Shown: piece by piece, positions 7,152 to 16,218 of the stretch | How positions within the stretch are numbered: the first letter of the stretch is position 1 | How the letters are laid out: the number at the start of each line of letters is the position of its first letter | Source: Pseudidiomarina indica | Lineage (GTDB): Bacteria; Pseudomonadota; Gammaproteobacteria; Enterobacterales; Alteromonadaceae | DNA: 64,000 bases | Direction: 5' to 3' | Assembly: GCF_900104245.1 (NCBI RefSeq) | Contig: NZ_FMXN01000002.1 | Coordinates: 1 to 64,000 of the forward strand | Notes under the pieces: generated by a model | Databases searched by the model: none | Told to the model about the DNA's origin: nothing | The model's input: the letters and a program-made list of their open reading frames with translations, nothing else | Position numbers and translations under genes: made by a program

Positions 7152-8897
7152 TTATTTAAACAAAGCGAGAACACGCTCTAACGGCACCAATTTTACGTTT
7201 TGCCCTGCTTCCGGCATTCGTTTGCGACCATCTTGCACCAATAAGGCGCCTTGTTCAAAGCCTGCCCCCAGCGACTGCGTGGTCACTTCCAAACCATCGG
7301 TTTCCGACGTGCCGTCAATGCCAAGCTCTGAATTCGTGCGGATGCGGAAATGCGCCAGCAAATTCCATGGGGCTTGCCCTTCAAACACAATGTAACTGTC
7401 ATTTCCTTGGCTAGAGACAAACAACAAAGGCTGCTCATCAACCACCGCATAGGCCAGGCCTTCAATGTCATCCACTAATTCTGGATGTTCCGCCACCAAA
7501 ATGATCGGCTCGCCTTGAGTCTGCCCCGTTGCTAATGCATCAAAGAGCCACACAGCTTCGTCTTCTTCACCCACAAACAAGCGTTGCTGCGCATCATCAA
7601 CCACACACCCTTCGGGCTGCGACGGCACGCGTAATTCACGTACCAACTCCCCACCTTCTGGGGTGACCACATAATGCTGGATTTGACCTGTTTTACTATT
7701 CACATAAACCGAGGTTGTTTGCGTCGCATCATGGTAGCCCATGCACAACCCGTAGATTTCTGTCAGGTTGGTCGGAATGTTTGCAGCTAAACTCAATTCA
7801 CCGTTCGCACTGATATGAAACAACTGAATGCTGTCATCATTTCGCAGCGATGCCGCAGCTAACTGGCCACGAACGTCCACGTTATTGAGTCGGCCAATGG
7901 TTAATTCTTGTTGCAAGCGCCCGTGCATGTCATACACCATCAACCCAATTCGTTTATCGGTGGCAAGAATGCGGCTTTGCTCTGGATGCTCAGGATGTAC
8001 CCAAACTGCGGGGTCGTCAATCACATCACCACGGCGTGACGCCGGTTCTGTTTCCAACGTGGCTTCTACTTGCAACACTGGAGTCACCGCCTCCACGGCA
8101 AGTGGCTGCCCGGAATAAGGTCGCAATTGAATGACGTCTGAACGTGCGCCCGTTTCGTCGACACTCAGCACCACTTGGTTATCGCCCACCAACTGGATAT
8201 CTTGCAACTCGTCAAAGCCAGCCACTGGGTAGGCGTGTGCCATGGTGTAGCCGTCATCGTGCGGGTAGAATTCCAACAATCTTGGCGGTTCTTCTTCCAA
8301 GGCCAACAGTCGACCATCGGGCATTATTTCCAACGCTTTCAACTCGGCTTCAATGGCCCCGAACGGTGATTTAACGGCAACTAACTGGCGGCCATCATCC
8401 GCTTCCGGCTCTGCTTGATACGCCCAAATGGCCTGATCACCTTCAGCAATATACAAGGTTCCCTGATGCACCACGCACGCGGTGCTGTCATACGGAATAT
8501 TTAGCTCTCGAATCCGCAACGGCTCTGCTAACCATTGCTGATCTTGACGCAACAATAACTGGTCCGCACCACCGCGGCCGCCAATTAAAAACACCGACAG
8601 CTGCTGATTTTCAACGCTTTCATAAAAGCAGATATCTTCCACCACGCGGGAGGTAATCTCGCCCTGCCAGAGTGGTTGCACGGAATCTTTTCGCTGCAAC
8701 CACAGTTTCAGCTCTTGGGTGCCATCATTGACTGCGCCCCACACTGCTGTATCGGGGCTCAACTGCAACATCCGCTGCGATTGCAAGACGGTTACGGGTT
8801 CCTGAGACTCTGGGGTGGCATTGGCACACCCCAGTAATAAGCAGCTGGAAACTGCTGTCGTAATAAATGCTTGTTTAAACGAAATCATTTTGATCAC
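7152..8897 (-). CDS. Beta-propeller phytase (3-phytase), lipoprotein
   Basis: A 581-residue protein has a lipobox (CLLLGC, Cys24). Its C-terminal ~290 residues carry beta-propeller phytase motifs: DDPAVWVHP (about 294-302), NNVDVRG, EGCVVDD, FVGEEDEAVWLFD, DDIEGLAY and SQGNDSYIVF. The acidic residues are typical of the calcium and phosphate sites. The N-terminal ~250 residues look like a second, incomplete propeller, as known in dual-domain phytases. The enzyme hydrolyses inositol hexakisphosphate (phytate) to lower phosphates and free phosphate, here probably at the outer membrane. Its start codon overlaps the stop of the TonB receptor gene by 4 bases (ATGA), so the two are translationally coupled. 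Confidence 0.92.
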   Translation of the reverse strand: MIKMISFKQAFITTAVSSCLLLGCANATPESQEPVTVLQSQRMLQLSPDTAVWGAVNDGTQELKLWLQRKDSVQPLWQGEITSRVVEDICFYESVENQQLSVFLIGGRGGADQLLLRQDQQWLAEPLRIRELNIPYDSTACVVHQGTLYIAEGDQAIWAYQAEPEADDGRQLVAVKSPFGAIEAELKALEIMPDGRLLALEEEPPRLLEFYPHDDGYTMAHAYPVAGFDELQDIQLVGDNQVVLSVDETGARSDVIQLRPYSGQPLAVEAVTPVLQVEATLETEPASRRGDVIDDPAVWVHPEHPEQSRILATDKRIGLMVYDMHGRLQQELTIGRLNNVDVRGQLAAASLRNDDSIQLFHISANGELSLAANIPTNLTEIYGLCMGYHDATQTTSVYVNSKTGQIQHYVVTPEGGELVRELRVPSQPEGCVVDDAQQRLFVGEEDEAVWLFDALATGQTQGEPIILVAEHPELVDDIEGLAYAVVDEQPLLFVSSQGNDSYIVFEGQAPWNLLAHFRIRTNSELGIDGTSETDGLEVTTQSLGAGFEQGALLVQDGRKRMPEAGQNVKLVPLERVLALFK

Positions 8898-11428
8898 CAG
8901 TTTGTAATCTGTAAACCGAGCGTGAAGCTACGTCCATAACGCTCGTATTGTGCGTTATAGGCGCGGCGACCGGTGTATACATAGTAGCTTTCGTTGGTCA
9001 GGTTATTCGCTGCGAACGAAATGCTCACATGGTCGTTGAATAAATACTTCGCAGAGAAGTCCACCGTCATGTTGTCGTCTTCGTACAGGTCATAACGGTT
9101 GTCTTCAATGTCGCCAAGCTCCACCAAATATTTGGATTTAAAGTTGGCCGCTAACCGCAAACTTAAGTTCATGGTTTCATAGCCCACGGCAAAGTTCGCG
9201 GTGGTATCTGATTGACTTGGTAATGGAATATCGCGCTCCATCATCACGCCATCGTCCAACCAATCCACCGTCGCTTCAGAATCAGTGAAGGTTAAGTTGG
9301 TGCTAAATAGCAAGTTGTCGAGCCAGTTGTTATGGCCCTTCAACTGGTGAATAAAGTTCAGCTCTAAGCCATACACCCATGCGTCATCACCGTTAATGTA
9401 GGTAACCGCTTCGTCAAAAGCCTCGTAACCAGGGCGTCCCGCCAAGTCGGCTTCATAAACGAAGTTCTTGATGTCTTTGTAGAACAACATGGCTGACATC
9501 ACTCCTAAATTGTCGTCGTAATGCTCAATGCCTAAGTCAATGTTGTTCGAGGTGAGCGGCTTCAAGTTCGGGTTCCCAAACTCTGACTTTAAATCGCCAT
9601 CGTCATTTTCGAGGTAATAGCTGGGACGCAACTGCTCGAAGCTTGGGCGTACCATGCCTGTGGTCAATGCAAACCGAGCAATGGTGCGATCGGATAAATC
9701 ATAGCGGGTAACTAAGCTTGGTAACCAACGCGCATGACTGTACTCACTGATATTTGGGGTGAATTCTCCGGTCTGATCGTCATAACGGTTCCCGACAGCT
9801 AATCGCTCATCATATTCATAGCGCGAACCCACAATCACCTGCCAGTTAGAGCCCTGAATATCCGCCATTAAATAACCCGCAGAGATATCTTCTTCAATAT
9901 CGTAGCTGGCAATCGATGATTCCACATCGTCACGGAACGCGTTGCGGTCCAGTGGCTCCAGTAATTGCCACACGACATCAGCTGACACGCCAGGACCAAA
10001 TTTCTGCAAGCCGTATTTCACGTCACCGCCGTAGTAATCGCTGAGGGATAAATCGGTCACTCCTAAATCAGCAAAGTCTTCGTAAATAAAGATATCTTCA
10101 CGAGCGGTTTTTTCGCGCTGACTGAATTTCAACCCCGATTTAAAGGTCACTTGATAAGAAGGTTGTAACCAATCGTAGGCCACATCAAGCTTCACGTTCT
10201 TTTCTTTTTCTTCGGTAAACGCGTCACTAATTTCAACTTCATCCAGCTCATAACCAGAGGTGTCATGCATGCTGCTTGGGGCAATGATTTGCAAGTTATC
10301 CACGCCGGTATAGCCAAACCCTTGGTCGAATGCTTGCTTAAATTGCGCCCCACCAATCGCTAATGGCTGAGCCTCATTGGCTTTACTGGAGCCCGCTTCA
10401 AGCACCACGGTCCAATCCCCAAGCCGTTGCTCGGTACCAAGAACAAATGCGGTGATCTCTTGGGTTTCTTTCCGTGATTTAAGTTCTTTGACTACTTCGG
10501 CCGCACCCGTCGTATCTGGTAACATCGGGTCTTCAAATTCAATCACATTGCCTTGGCGAATTTCAGTGTCCGCAAATTCACTGTATAAGGTACGTAAGTA
10601 GTAATCCGAATGGTCTGTCGGGCGGAAGTCGAGGTTTAATGCCAAGCCGGTGCGCTCACGATTCACACTGTAGGCGCGCTGTTCCATTTCTTCTAAACCA
10701 GGCTCATCAAAGTCCCAGTTACCGCCGGTTTCCACGTTATCGGTGGTGAATGAACGGTCATGGTAGCTACCTGCAATGGCAATCCCGAACGCATTCTCGC
10801 GATTCCCAACCGCATAGGTATTACTCCACACGCCCGATACTTTCGGGTTAGTTTCACTGGCTTGCTGGTTATAGCCTAAGTCGGTGGTCAACGAGTAAAA
10901 GCGGCCGTCACGATCAAATGCGGTCATACTTTTTAATTCAATATTCCCACCCAAGCTTCCAGCAGCGATATCTGGCGTCAATGTTTTATTGACTTCAATC
11001 GATTCCAACAAGTCCGCTGGAATCACATCCAACGCGACCGCCCGTCGCCCAGCCTCAGGCGCAGCAAGCGTGGTGCCGTTATAAGAAACCGAGTTCATAT
11101 CAGGTGCTAAGCCACGAATTCGAATGAATCGCCCTTCCCCTTGGTCCCGCTCCACGGATAAGCCAGGGATCCGTTGTAATGCATCACTCACACTGTCGTC
11201 TTGCAGCTTACCCATGTCGTCTTTTTTGACCACGTTAATGATACCGCCCGCATCACGCTGTTGCTGCACGGCTTTTTGAATGGCTTCACGACTACCAATC
11301 GTTACCACTTCTTCCATGCTTTCATCGATGGCTGGCGTGGCTGATTGGTTCGCTTCTTGCGCCAATAGCGCGCTACTATGCACCCCGCAAGTAGCGGCAA
11401 TAAACCAAGCAAGATAGGATTTTTTCAT
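8894..11428 (-). CDS. TonB-dependent outer membrane receptor, phytase-associated
   Basis: An outer membrane receptor of about 844 residues. It has a signal peptide ending near LLAQ, a plug domain (DALQRIPGLSVERDQGEGRF, then RIRGLAPDMNSV), a long beta-barrel and a C-terminal aromatic signature ending GLQITNW. Family members import ligands too large or rare for porins using TonB energy. Genetic coupling with phytase suggests phytate or its breakdown products (possibly metal-bound) as ligand; this is inference. An in-frame start at 11497 exists, but ATG 11428 begins the signal peptide and lies downstream of the predicted promoter, so it is preferred. Confidence 0.9.
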   Translation of the reverse strand: MKKSYLAWFIAATCGVHSSALLAQEANQSATPAIDESMEEVVTIGSREAIQKAVQQQRDAGGIINVVKKDDMGKLQDDSVSDALQRIPGLSVERDQGEGRFIRIRGLAPDMNSVSYNGTTLAAPEAGRRAVALDVIPADLLESIEVNKTLTPDIAAGSLGGNIELKSMTAFDRDGRFYSLTTDLGYNQQASETNPKVSGVWSNTYAVGNRENAFGIAIAGSYHDRSFTTDNVETGGNWDFDEPGLEEMEQRAYSVNRERTGLALNLDFRPTDHSDYYLRTLYSEFADTEIRQGNVIEFEDPMLPDTTGAAEVVKELKSRKETQEITAFVLGTEQRLGDWTVVLEAGSSKANEAQPLAIGGAQFKQAFDQGFGYTGVDNLQIIAPSSMHDTSGYELDEVEISDAFTEEKEKNVKLDVAYDWLQPSYQVTFKSGLKFSQREKTAREDIFIYEDFADLGVTDLSLSDYYGGDVKYGLQKFGPGVSADVVWQLLEPLDRNAFRDDVESSIASYDIEEDISAGYLMADIQGSNWQVIVGSRYEYDERLAVGNRYDDQTGEFTPNISEYSHARWLPSLVTRYDLSDRTIARFALTTGMVRPSFEQLRPSYYLENDDGDLKSEFGNPNLKPLTSNNIDLGIEHYDDNLGVMSAMLFYKDIKNFVYEADLAGRPGYEAFDEAVTYINGDDAWVYGLELNFIHQLKGHNNWLDNLLFSTNLTFTDSEATVDWLDDGVMMERDIPLPSQSDTTANFAVGYETMNLSLRLAANFKSKYLVELGDIEDNRYDLYEDDNMTVDFSAKYLFNDHVSISFAANNLTNESYYVYTGRRAYNAQYERYGRSFTLGLQITNW

Positions 11429-11474
11429 AGTTGGACTCACCCTGTAGTGAAAGAACTGAATTTTTACGCTGGTC

Positions 11475-11508
11475 ACTATAAGCGGGGGATGTGACAAACA
11501 GATGCCGA
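11475..11508 (-). promoter_or_regulatory. Candidate Pho box and promoter of the TonB receptor-phytase operon
   Basis: Read on the minus strand, TCGGCAT (11508-11502), spacer CTGT and TTGTCAC (11497-11491) form a 7-4-7 Pho-like box. The second repeat matches 6 of 7 and the first 4 of 7. After exactly 10 bases comes TATAGT (11480-11475), a good -10. The predicted start of transcription near 11468 leaves a 40-base leader before ATG 11428. Confidence 0.6.
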
Positions 11509-11568
11509 CAGCCCTTGGTGGGTGAGCTTTTTTGATACGGGTCTTTTGGGCTCAAGCGGCGCAGAAGT

Positions 11569-11602
11569 GTGTCACAGGGTTGTCATATCCATGCGCTAAA
11601 AT
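11569..11602 (+). promoter_or_regulatory. Pho box and promoter of the GGDEF-AraC operon
   Basis: GTGTCAC (11569-11575), spacer AGGG and TTGTCAT (11580-11586) match the PhoB consensus of two CTGTCA(T/C) repeats 11 bases apart, and both keep the TGTCA core. Ten bases later TAAAAT (11597-11602) is a good -10. This is the strongest of the three candidate Pho boxes in the window. Confidence 0.72.
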
Positions 11603-11640
11603 CGGCAACGAATTGGCCCATCTGACCTTCGAGCGCACCT

Positions 11641-12555
11641 GTGACGAATTTCAAGATAACTTGGCAAGTTTTACTACTTCTCCTAATCCTCATCGCCGCA
11701 AGCAGTTTCGCGATCAATTACGGTACCTGGAAGCCTTCGGCTGAAATTAACTGGCTGGATTTTGTTGGGGAAGGCTCGAGCTTATTAATTATGGCCTTTG
11801 TGTTAGGCCTGCTGTTAAAAACTCGTGCAGCAGGCCGCATTACTAACGGCATTTATCTGGGGGGAAGCTTATTATTGACCTCTATGACCTTGGATGTGTG
11901 GGACGAGTTTCTCCGTTATCCTGAGTCCTCCCAACTCATGAGCTGGCTCGAATCACTGCCCATGCCCATTGGGTTTGTCGTGCTCGGACTCACCGCTCAC
12001 CAGTGGTATCATGAAACGCAAATCATGCAACGGCAAATGCGGCTGCGTGAAACCCATTTACGGGAGCATCGCTGGCTCGATCCGCTCACCCTGCTCTACA
12101 CCAAACCCTACTTAGAGTACGTCTTAAAACGTGAAATTTCGTTGCAGCGAGCCACGGGACAATCGCTTACGCTGGTAGGTATCAATATCAAGAACTTTGA
12201 TCTCCTGAATCAGCAGCTTGGCTGTGCAGTGGGCGATCAACTCCTACGGCAACTGGGCGAGTTGTTGGTGCTGCTCTCGCGTCCCGACGATACGGCGTGC
12301 CGCGAACACGCTGACCGCTTTGTGCTGGTGCTGCCCCATACCACCATGGAGCAAGCAGAAATCATTGTGCGGACGCTATTAAATGCCTTAACTGAAGCTT
12401 TGAATAAGGTCACTGAGGTGCGCCTAGAGGCATCGTTGTTACGCGTGACTGAGCCCAATGCCGCCGCAGCTCTACGACAACTCAATGCCTTAATGCAACA
12501 ATCCTCCGTGGCCCCCGGTAAGCAGAGTGACTATGCGCAACTGGCACATCATTAA
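11641..12555 (+). CDS. Membrane protein with degenerate GGDEF domain
   Basis: A 304-residue protein, read from a GTG start, has about four membrane segments in its first 125 residues. A C-terminal domain has the GGDEF-family fold signature (DPLTLLYTKPYLEYVLKRE, later the signature region CREHADRFVLVLP). The catalytic GGDEF is replaced by HADRF, so it should not make cyclic di-GMP; it may bind a ligand or act as a scaffold. The ribosome site is weak. It lies under a strong candidate Pho box, and its end overlaps the start of an AraC-type regulator gene, implying coupled expression and perhaps a joint sensory role in phosphate limitation. Confidence 0.72.
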   Translation: MTNFKITWQVLLLLLILIAASSFAINYGTWKPSAEINWLDFVGEGSSLLIMAFVLGLLLKTRAAGRITNGIYLGGSLLLTSMTLDVWDEFLRYPESSQLMSWLESLPMPIGFVVLGLTAHQWYHETQIMQRQMRLRETHLREHRWLDPLTLLYTKPYLEYVLKREISLQRATGQSLTLVGINIKNFDLLNQQLGCAVGDQLLRQLGELLVLLSRPDDTACREHADRFVLVLPHTTMEQAEIIVRTLLNALTEALNKVTEVRLEASLLRVTEPNAAAALRQLNALMQQSSVAPGKQSDYAQLAHH

Positions 12556-13540
12556 TCACCCCCGGCTGTTCAGCAAACCATTACTGCAAAGCTTGGTGCC
12601 GCTCGCAGAGCGCCGTGGCGTGCCCACCAGTCGGTTATTTAAAAACACCGCCCTTGCTGCCACCACCGATTGGCAATTGAGCAATCATCGCATGAGCCTG
12701 AAAGATTGGTTTCAGGTGGTTCAAAATGCCGAACGTTTTGTCCAAGATCCGCAAATTTGGCCGCTCGTGGCACAAACCATTATTCATGAACGCTTGAGTC
12801 CGTTGGCCGAACTTACCCTGCAAGCCCCCCATTTATTTGATGTGCTCAAACAATTGCAGCATTACCGTCAGCTGATTCAGCCGTTAGAATTTGGCGTGGC
12901 CCGAGGGCATGAAGGGATGTTGGAGATTTATTTTTTACCCAGCTGTGGTGCGGTGGCCACGTCGAGTATGCTAAGCGTCAGCATGTTACTTACCATTGCG
13001 CAGCAACGAGGCCTTGCAATTCACCAATGGCAGTTAAAACTCCCCGCCAGCTTGAGTCCCCTGCCACAATGGTCGCGTTGGTTTGACAAGATCAGTGAAG
13101 GGGCTTTTGTTTCCGTGCGCATTCCACAAGCGCAACTGTTCGAGCCCTTGCCCCATGAACCAGATTATTACCGCCAAGCACAAGCGTTTTGTCGCATGCA
13201 ACACCGTGAGGCTAAAACGCCCTCAGCACTCACGCACACCTTGCGCTGGAGTTATCGCTGTTTGCAACAGCAGCAACAACTGTCAATTCATGATCTTGCA
13301 GCGCACATGCAACTGAGTGTGTCCTCATGCAAACGCATGCTCGCCCAACATCAGAGTAGTTTTCAGCAGTGCGTCGATACCATGCGGCTCTTTCGCATGG
13401 TGGAACTGCTCCAACAGCAACCATACAATAACAGTCAACTCGCGGCACAATTGGGCTATTCCAACTCCAACAACCTGCGCCGAGCCTGCAAACGTTGGTT
13501 GGGTGAGAATCCGGCCCGGTTGCGGGAAATTCTGGCCTAA
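12533..13540 (+). CDS. AraC-family transcriptional regulator
   Basis: A regulator of about 335 residues. An N-terminal arabinose-binding-like domain (as in OruR/ArgR-type members) spans roughly residues 15-200. A C-terminal double helix-turn-helix follows, with LSIHDLAAHMQLSVSSCKRML and SQLAAQLGYSNSNNLRRACKRW. ATG 12533 is chosen; a GTG at 12527 is an alternative. The gene overlaps the GGDEF-like gene by 23 bases. It is a plausible regulator of the adjacent phytate locus, but no binding site can be assigned. Its stop overlaps the convergent ychJ-like gene by 4 bases. Confidence 0.85.
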   Translation: MRNWHIINHPRLFSKPLLQSLVPLAERRGVPTSRLFKNTALAATTDWQLSNHRMSLKDWFQVVQNAERFVQDPQIWPLVAQTIIHERLSPLAELTLQAPHLFDVLKQLQHYRQLIQPLEFGVARGHEGMLEIYFLPSCGAVATSSMLSVSMLLTIAQQRGLAIHQWQLKLPASLSPLPQWSRWFDKISEGAFVSVRIPQAQLFEPLPHEPDYYRQAQAFCRMQHREAKTPSALTHTLRWSYRCLQQQQQLSIHDLAAHMQLSVSSCKRMLAQHQSSFQQCVDTMRLFRMVELLQQQPYNNSQLAAQLGYSNSNNLRRACKRWLGENPARLREILA

Positions 13541-13917
13541 CTCACTTCCCCATCTAAATAATACCAGCGACTATTTTCCCGAATAAAATAGGATTGTTCT
13601 TCCATCACGGCAATCTCATCGTCCTGTTGAAAGTACGCTTTGAAGTGAACGTACCCTCGATTCCCATGCAGCCCAGTCGCCAAAATTTGCAATTGCAGCC
13701 ACGCGGGGTTGTCATCTAACGTTAAATTTTCAGGTACGGTGCTGGCATGCCAAGTGGCGCGAACGTAATCCTCCAAGCCACGTGCATACGCGCTGTATCG
13801 CGAGCGCATCAATTCTTCTGGGGTGCGCGGGAGTTTCGTCGCTTGGTGAAATGGCTGACAGCACTTAGTATACTTGCCGCCGCCACAGGGGCACTTGTTA
13901 CTCATGGGTTGATTCAT
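13537..13917 (-). CDS. YchJ-like SEC-C motif protein (UPF0225)
   Basis: A 126-residue protein begins with a zinc-binding SEC-C type motif (CPCGGGKYTKCC) and continues with the YchJ core (LMRSRYSAYARG, then a domain ending SRWYYLDGEVS). Its length is slightly shorter than that of E. coli YchJ. The family is thought to bind zinc through its Cys cluster, but its biological role is not well established. Two starts are possible (13917 and 13905). It is convergent with and shares a 4-base stop overlap with the AraC-type gene. Confidence 0.85.
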   Translation of the reverse strand: MNQPMSNKCPCGGGKYTKCCQPFHQATKLPRTPEELMRSRYSAYARGLEDYVRATWHASTVPENLTLDDNPAWLQLQILATGLHGNRGYVHFKAYFQQDDEIAVMEEQSYFIRENSRWYYLDGEVS

Positions 13918-14015
13918 CGTTGCTCATTCTCTCCAGTCCTTGTACATTTGACCCCATCCATGAATCCGGCGCAAGCCACAAATAGATTTCCCCTTTCGAA
14001 CCTTAAGGAGGTCCC

Positions 14016-14264
14016 ATGAAACTGACCGTAGAAATCAGTAAATACCCATTACAAGATAACTATTTAAGTGCCATTCAAGGCTTTATTGATGAGTTGAATC
14101 AACACACCGATATCCATGTCATCACCAATACCTTAAGCACCCAAATCTTTGGCGACTACGATACCGTCATGGCAGCCCTGCAAGCCTGTATTCGCTGGTC
14201 ATTTGACCGCTACGGTCAAGTTGTTTTTGTCTGTAAATTCTTGCATGGCGATTTACGTCCCTAG
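14016..14264 (+). CDS. YkoF/MTH1187-family thiamine-binding-like protein
   Basis: An 82-residue cytoplasmic protein matches the small YkoF-like family, with the typical start (VEISKYPLQDNY), the segment TLSTQIFGDYDTVM and the terminal VVFVCKFLHGD strand. Relatives bind thiamine or related pyrimidines in a ferredoxin-like fold. The gene has a near-consensus ribosome site (AAGGAGGT, 3 bases before ATG), so translation should be strong. It is followed 88 bases later by an acyl-CoA synthetase gene in the same direction; whether they are cotranscribed is unclear. Confidence 0.75.
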   Translation: MKLTVEISKYPLQDNYLSAIQGFIDELNQHTDIHVITNTLSTQIFGDYDTVMAALQACIRWSFDRYGQVVFVCKFLHGDLRP

Positions 14265-14352
14265 TTCCCCCCTATGCCTTTGTGACATTTATGTTTATGA
14301 TTGATGACATAACACGTTGATGTGAGGTTGTTTTAGGAGAAGCGAACAGGCA

Positions 14353-16155
14353 ATGCGTGGGAATACAAATAATAATAACAATACAATTTCCTTCGGCGAG
14401 TTGGCCCACGCCATTTGGCGGTTTTTACCCAAGTTGCCACAATTTGTGAAAGCTCTTCGAGTTCTTTCTGGCGCCAAAAAGCACCATCAGGGCTCCACCG
14501 GCTACTATCTCCAGCAAGCCGCGGCGCAGTATCCTGAACGTGTGTTTTTGAAAACCCACACCGCCACCTACACTTATGGGGAGTTCAATCAGTGGGTCAA
14601 TCAACTGGCACACGCGCTGAACCGTTACGGCATCCAGCGGCAGGAGTGCGTTGGCCTGCTGTTCCATAACAGTGCAGAACAATTGGCGTGGGCGTTTGCG
14701 GTCAATAAAATTGGCGCCGTTGCTGGTATGCTGAACCCGAAACAACAGGGAGACGTCTTAACGCACAGCATTACCGTGTTGCAACCTAAACTAATTGTTG
14801 CTGCTGACGAATTTCATGACGTTTTACGTCCGCATGCGGCACTGTGCCCCCAAGGTTTTACCGGCACCGCAGCGGGCGATGTTTGCCTCACGGAACTGAT
14901 CCCGAACGAACCATGTGACAACCCAGCGATCACCGCTGAACTCACCCTTGGTGAAAATTGTTTTTACATGCTCACCTCTGGCACTACCGGACTCCCCAAA
15001 GCGGCAGCGATGACCCACTTACGTTGGTATAAAGCAGGCGTGGGGTTTGGTCGCATGACGCTGAATTTAACCGAGCAAGATACGCTTTATAGTACCCTGC
15101 CCTTATGTCATAACACCGCTTTATCCATCGCCCTAAGCGCCACTGTGCTCACGGCATCATGCCTTGCCGTGGTGGATCGCTTTAGTGCCAGCCGCTTTTG
15201 GCAAGAAGTGGCTCACTTTAATGCCACCTGCTTTATCTATGTCGGTGAATTGTGTCGCTACCTATTGCAACAACCAGAACGCCCTGAAGATGCCCAAAAC
15301 GGCATTCGTGCCATGATTGGGAATGGCTTGCGCCCCGAACTCTGGGATGAGTTCCAGCAGCGCTATCAAATTCCGGCAGTGTATGAATTATATGGCGCCA
15401 GTGAAGGCAACGCAGGCTTTGTGAACGCCTTTAATTTAAAGCGAACAGTTGGGTTCAGCCCCATGACGTACGCCATTGTCCGCTTTGACCATGATCACGA
15501 AACGCCCTTACGTGACAGTCGCGGGCGACTGCAAAAAGTGAAAAAAGGCGAAGTTGGCTTATTACTCACGCAAGTGTCCGCAAAAGCCCCTTTCGATGGC
15601 TATACCAACAACCCCGAAGCCAATGCTGAAAAACTATTCCAAAACGTGTTTAAAGCGGGAGATTGTTGGTTCAATACCGGTGATTTAGTGCGCCACCAAG
15701 GGTTTCGCCATATTGCCTTCATTGATCGGGTTGGCGACACCTTCCGCTGGAAATCAGAAAACGTGGCAACCACGGAGGTTGAAGCATATGTATCCCGTTT
15801 CCATGACGTGATTGAGGCCGTTGTCTATGGGGTGAAAGTCCCTAATGCTGAAGGTCGTGCCGGCATGGTCTCGTTAGTGCTTGATCAAGGGCGGGAATTC
15901 AATCCTCAAGCGTTTTATCAGTTTATCCGTGACAAACTTCCTGACTATGCCCTGCCTCGCTTCATTCGCTTGCGTACCGCCCATGAGCTCACCAGTACCT
16001 TTAAAATCATGAAAGCACAGCTGAAAAAAGAAAGTTTTTCGCTGTCACAAATCACTGATCCCTTGTATGTGCTAATCGATGAGCAACAAGGCTACCAACC
16101 GTTAACAAAAACCCTGTATCAAGCCATTCAGTCGGGGCGGGTATCATTGCCCTAA
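14353..16155 (+). CDS. Long-chain acyl-CoA synthetase (FadD6/FATP type)
   Basis: A 600-residue ANL-superfamily enzyme. The AMP-binding motif YMLTSGTTGLPKAAAMTH is at about residues 207-224. YELYGASEGN (about 348), WFNTGDL (about 440) and a C-terminal subdomain with DRVGDTFRWKSENVATTEVE follow. The overall pattern is that of the long-chain/very-long-chain fatty acid transport-type synthetases rather than classical FadD. It activates a fatty acid with ATP and CoA, feeding beta-oxidation or lipid synthesis. An odd Asn-rich run follows the N-terminus. TTAGGAGAAG precedes ATG 14353. A terminator follows. Confidence 0.88.
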   Translation: MRGNTNNNNNTISFGELAHAIWRFLPKLPQFVKALRVLSGAKKHHQGSTGYYLQQAAAQYPERVFLKTHTATYTYGEFNQWVNQLAHALNRYGIQRQECVGLLFHNSAEQLAWAFAVNKIGAVAGMLNPKQQGDVLTHSITVLQPKLIVAADEFHDVLRPHAALCPQGFTGTAAGDVCLTELIPNEPCDNPAITAELTLGENCFYMLTSGTTGLPKAAAMTHLRWYKAGVGFGRMTLNLTEQDTLYSTLPLCHNTALSIALSATVLTASCLAVVDRFSASRFWQEVAHFNATCFIYVGELCRYLLQQPERPEDAQNGIRAMIGNGLRPELWDEFQQRYQIPAVYELYGASEGNAGFVNAFNLKRTVGFSPMTYAIVRFDHDHETPLRDSRGRLQKVKKGEVGLLLTQVSAKAPFDGYTNNPEANAEKLFQNVFKAGDCWFNTGDLVRHQGFRHIAFIDRVGDTFRWKSENVATTEVEAYVSRFHDVIEAVVYGVKVPNAEGRAGMVSLVLDQGREFNPQAFYQFIRDKLPDYALPRFIRLRTAHELTSTFKIMKAQLKKESFSLSQITDPLYVLIDEQQGYQPLTKTLYQAIQSGRVSLP

Positions 16156-16175
16156 GCAACATAAAACCGGCCAAT

Positions 16176-16202
16176 AAAAAAGGGAGCTCAGCTCCCTTTT
16201 TA
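16176..16202 (+). terminator. Bidirectional terminator
   Basis: GGGAGC (16182-16187) pairs with GCTCCC (16191-16196), extended by flanking A and T runs. It serves both the acyl-CoA synthetase gene (plus) and ompW (minus). Confidence 0.92.
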
Positions 16203-16218
16203 TTGCGCACGGCTTTCG

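Noticed and set aside
14365-14385. AAT/AAC-rich run near the start of the acyl-CoA synthetase gene
   Set aside because: It encodes a short Asn run in frame; no sign of an error or regulatory element.
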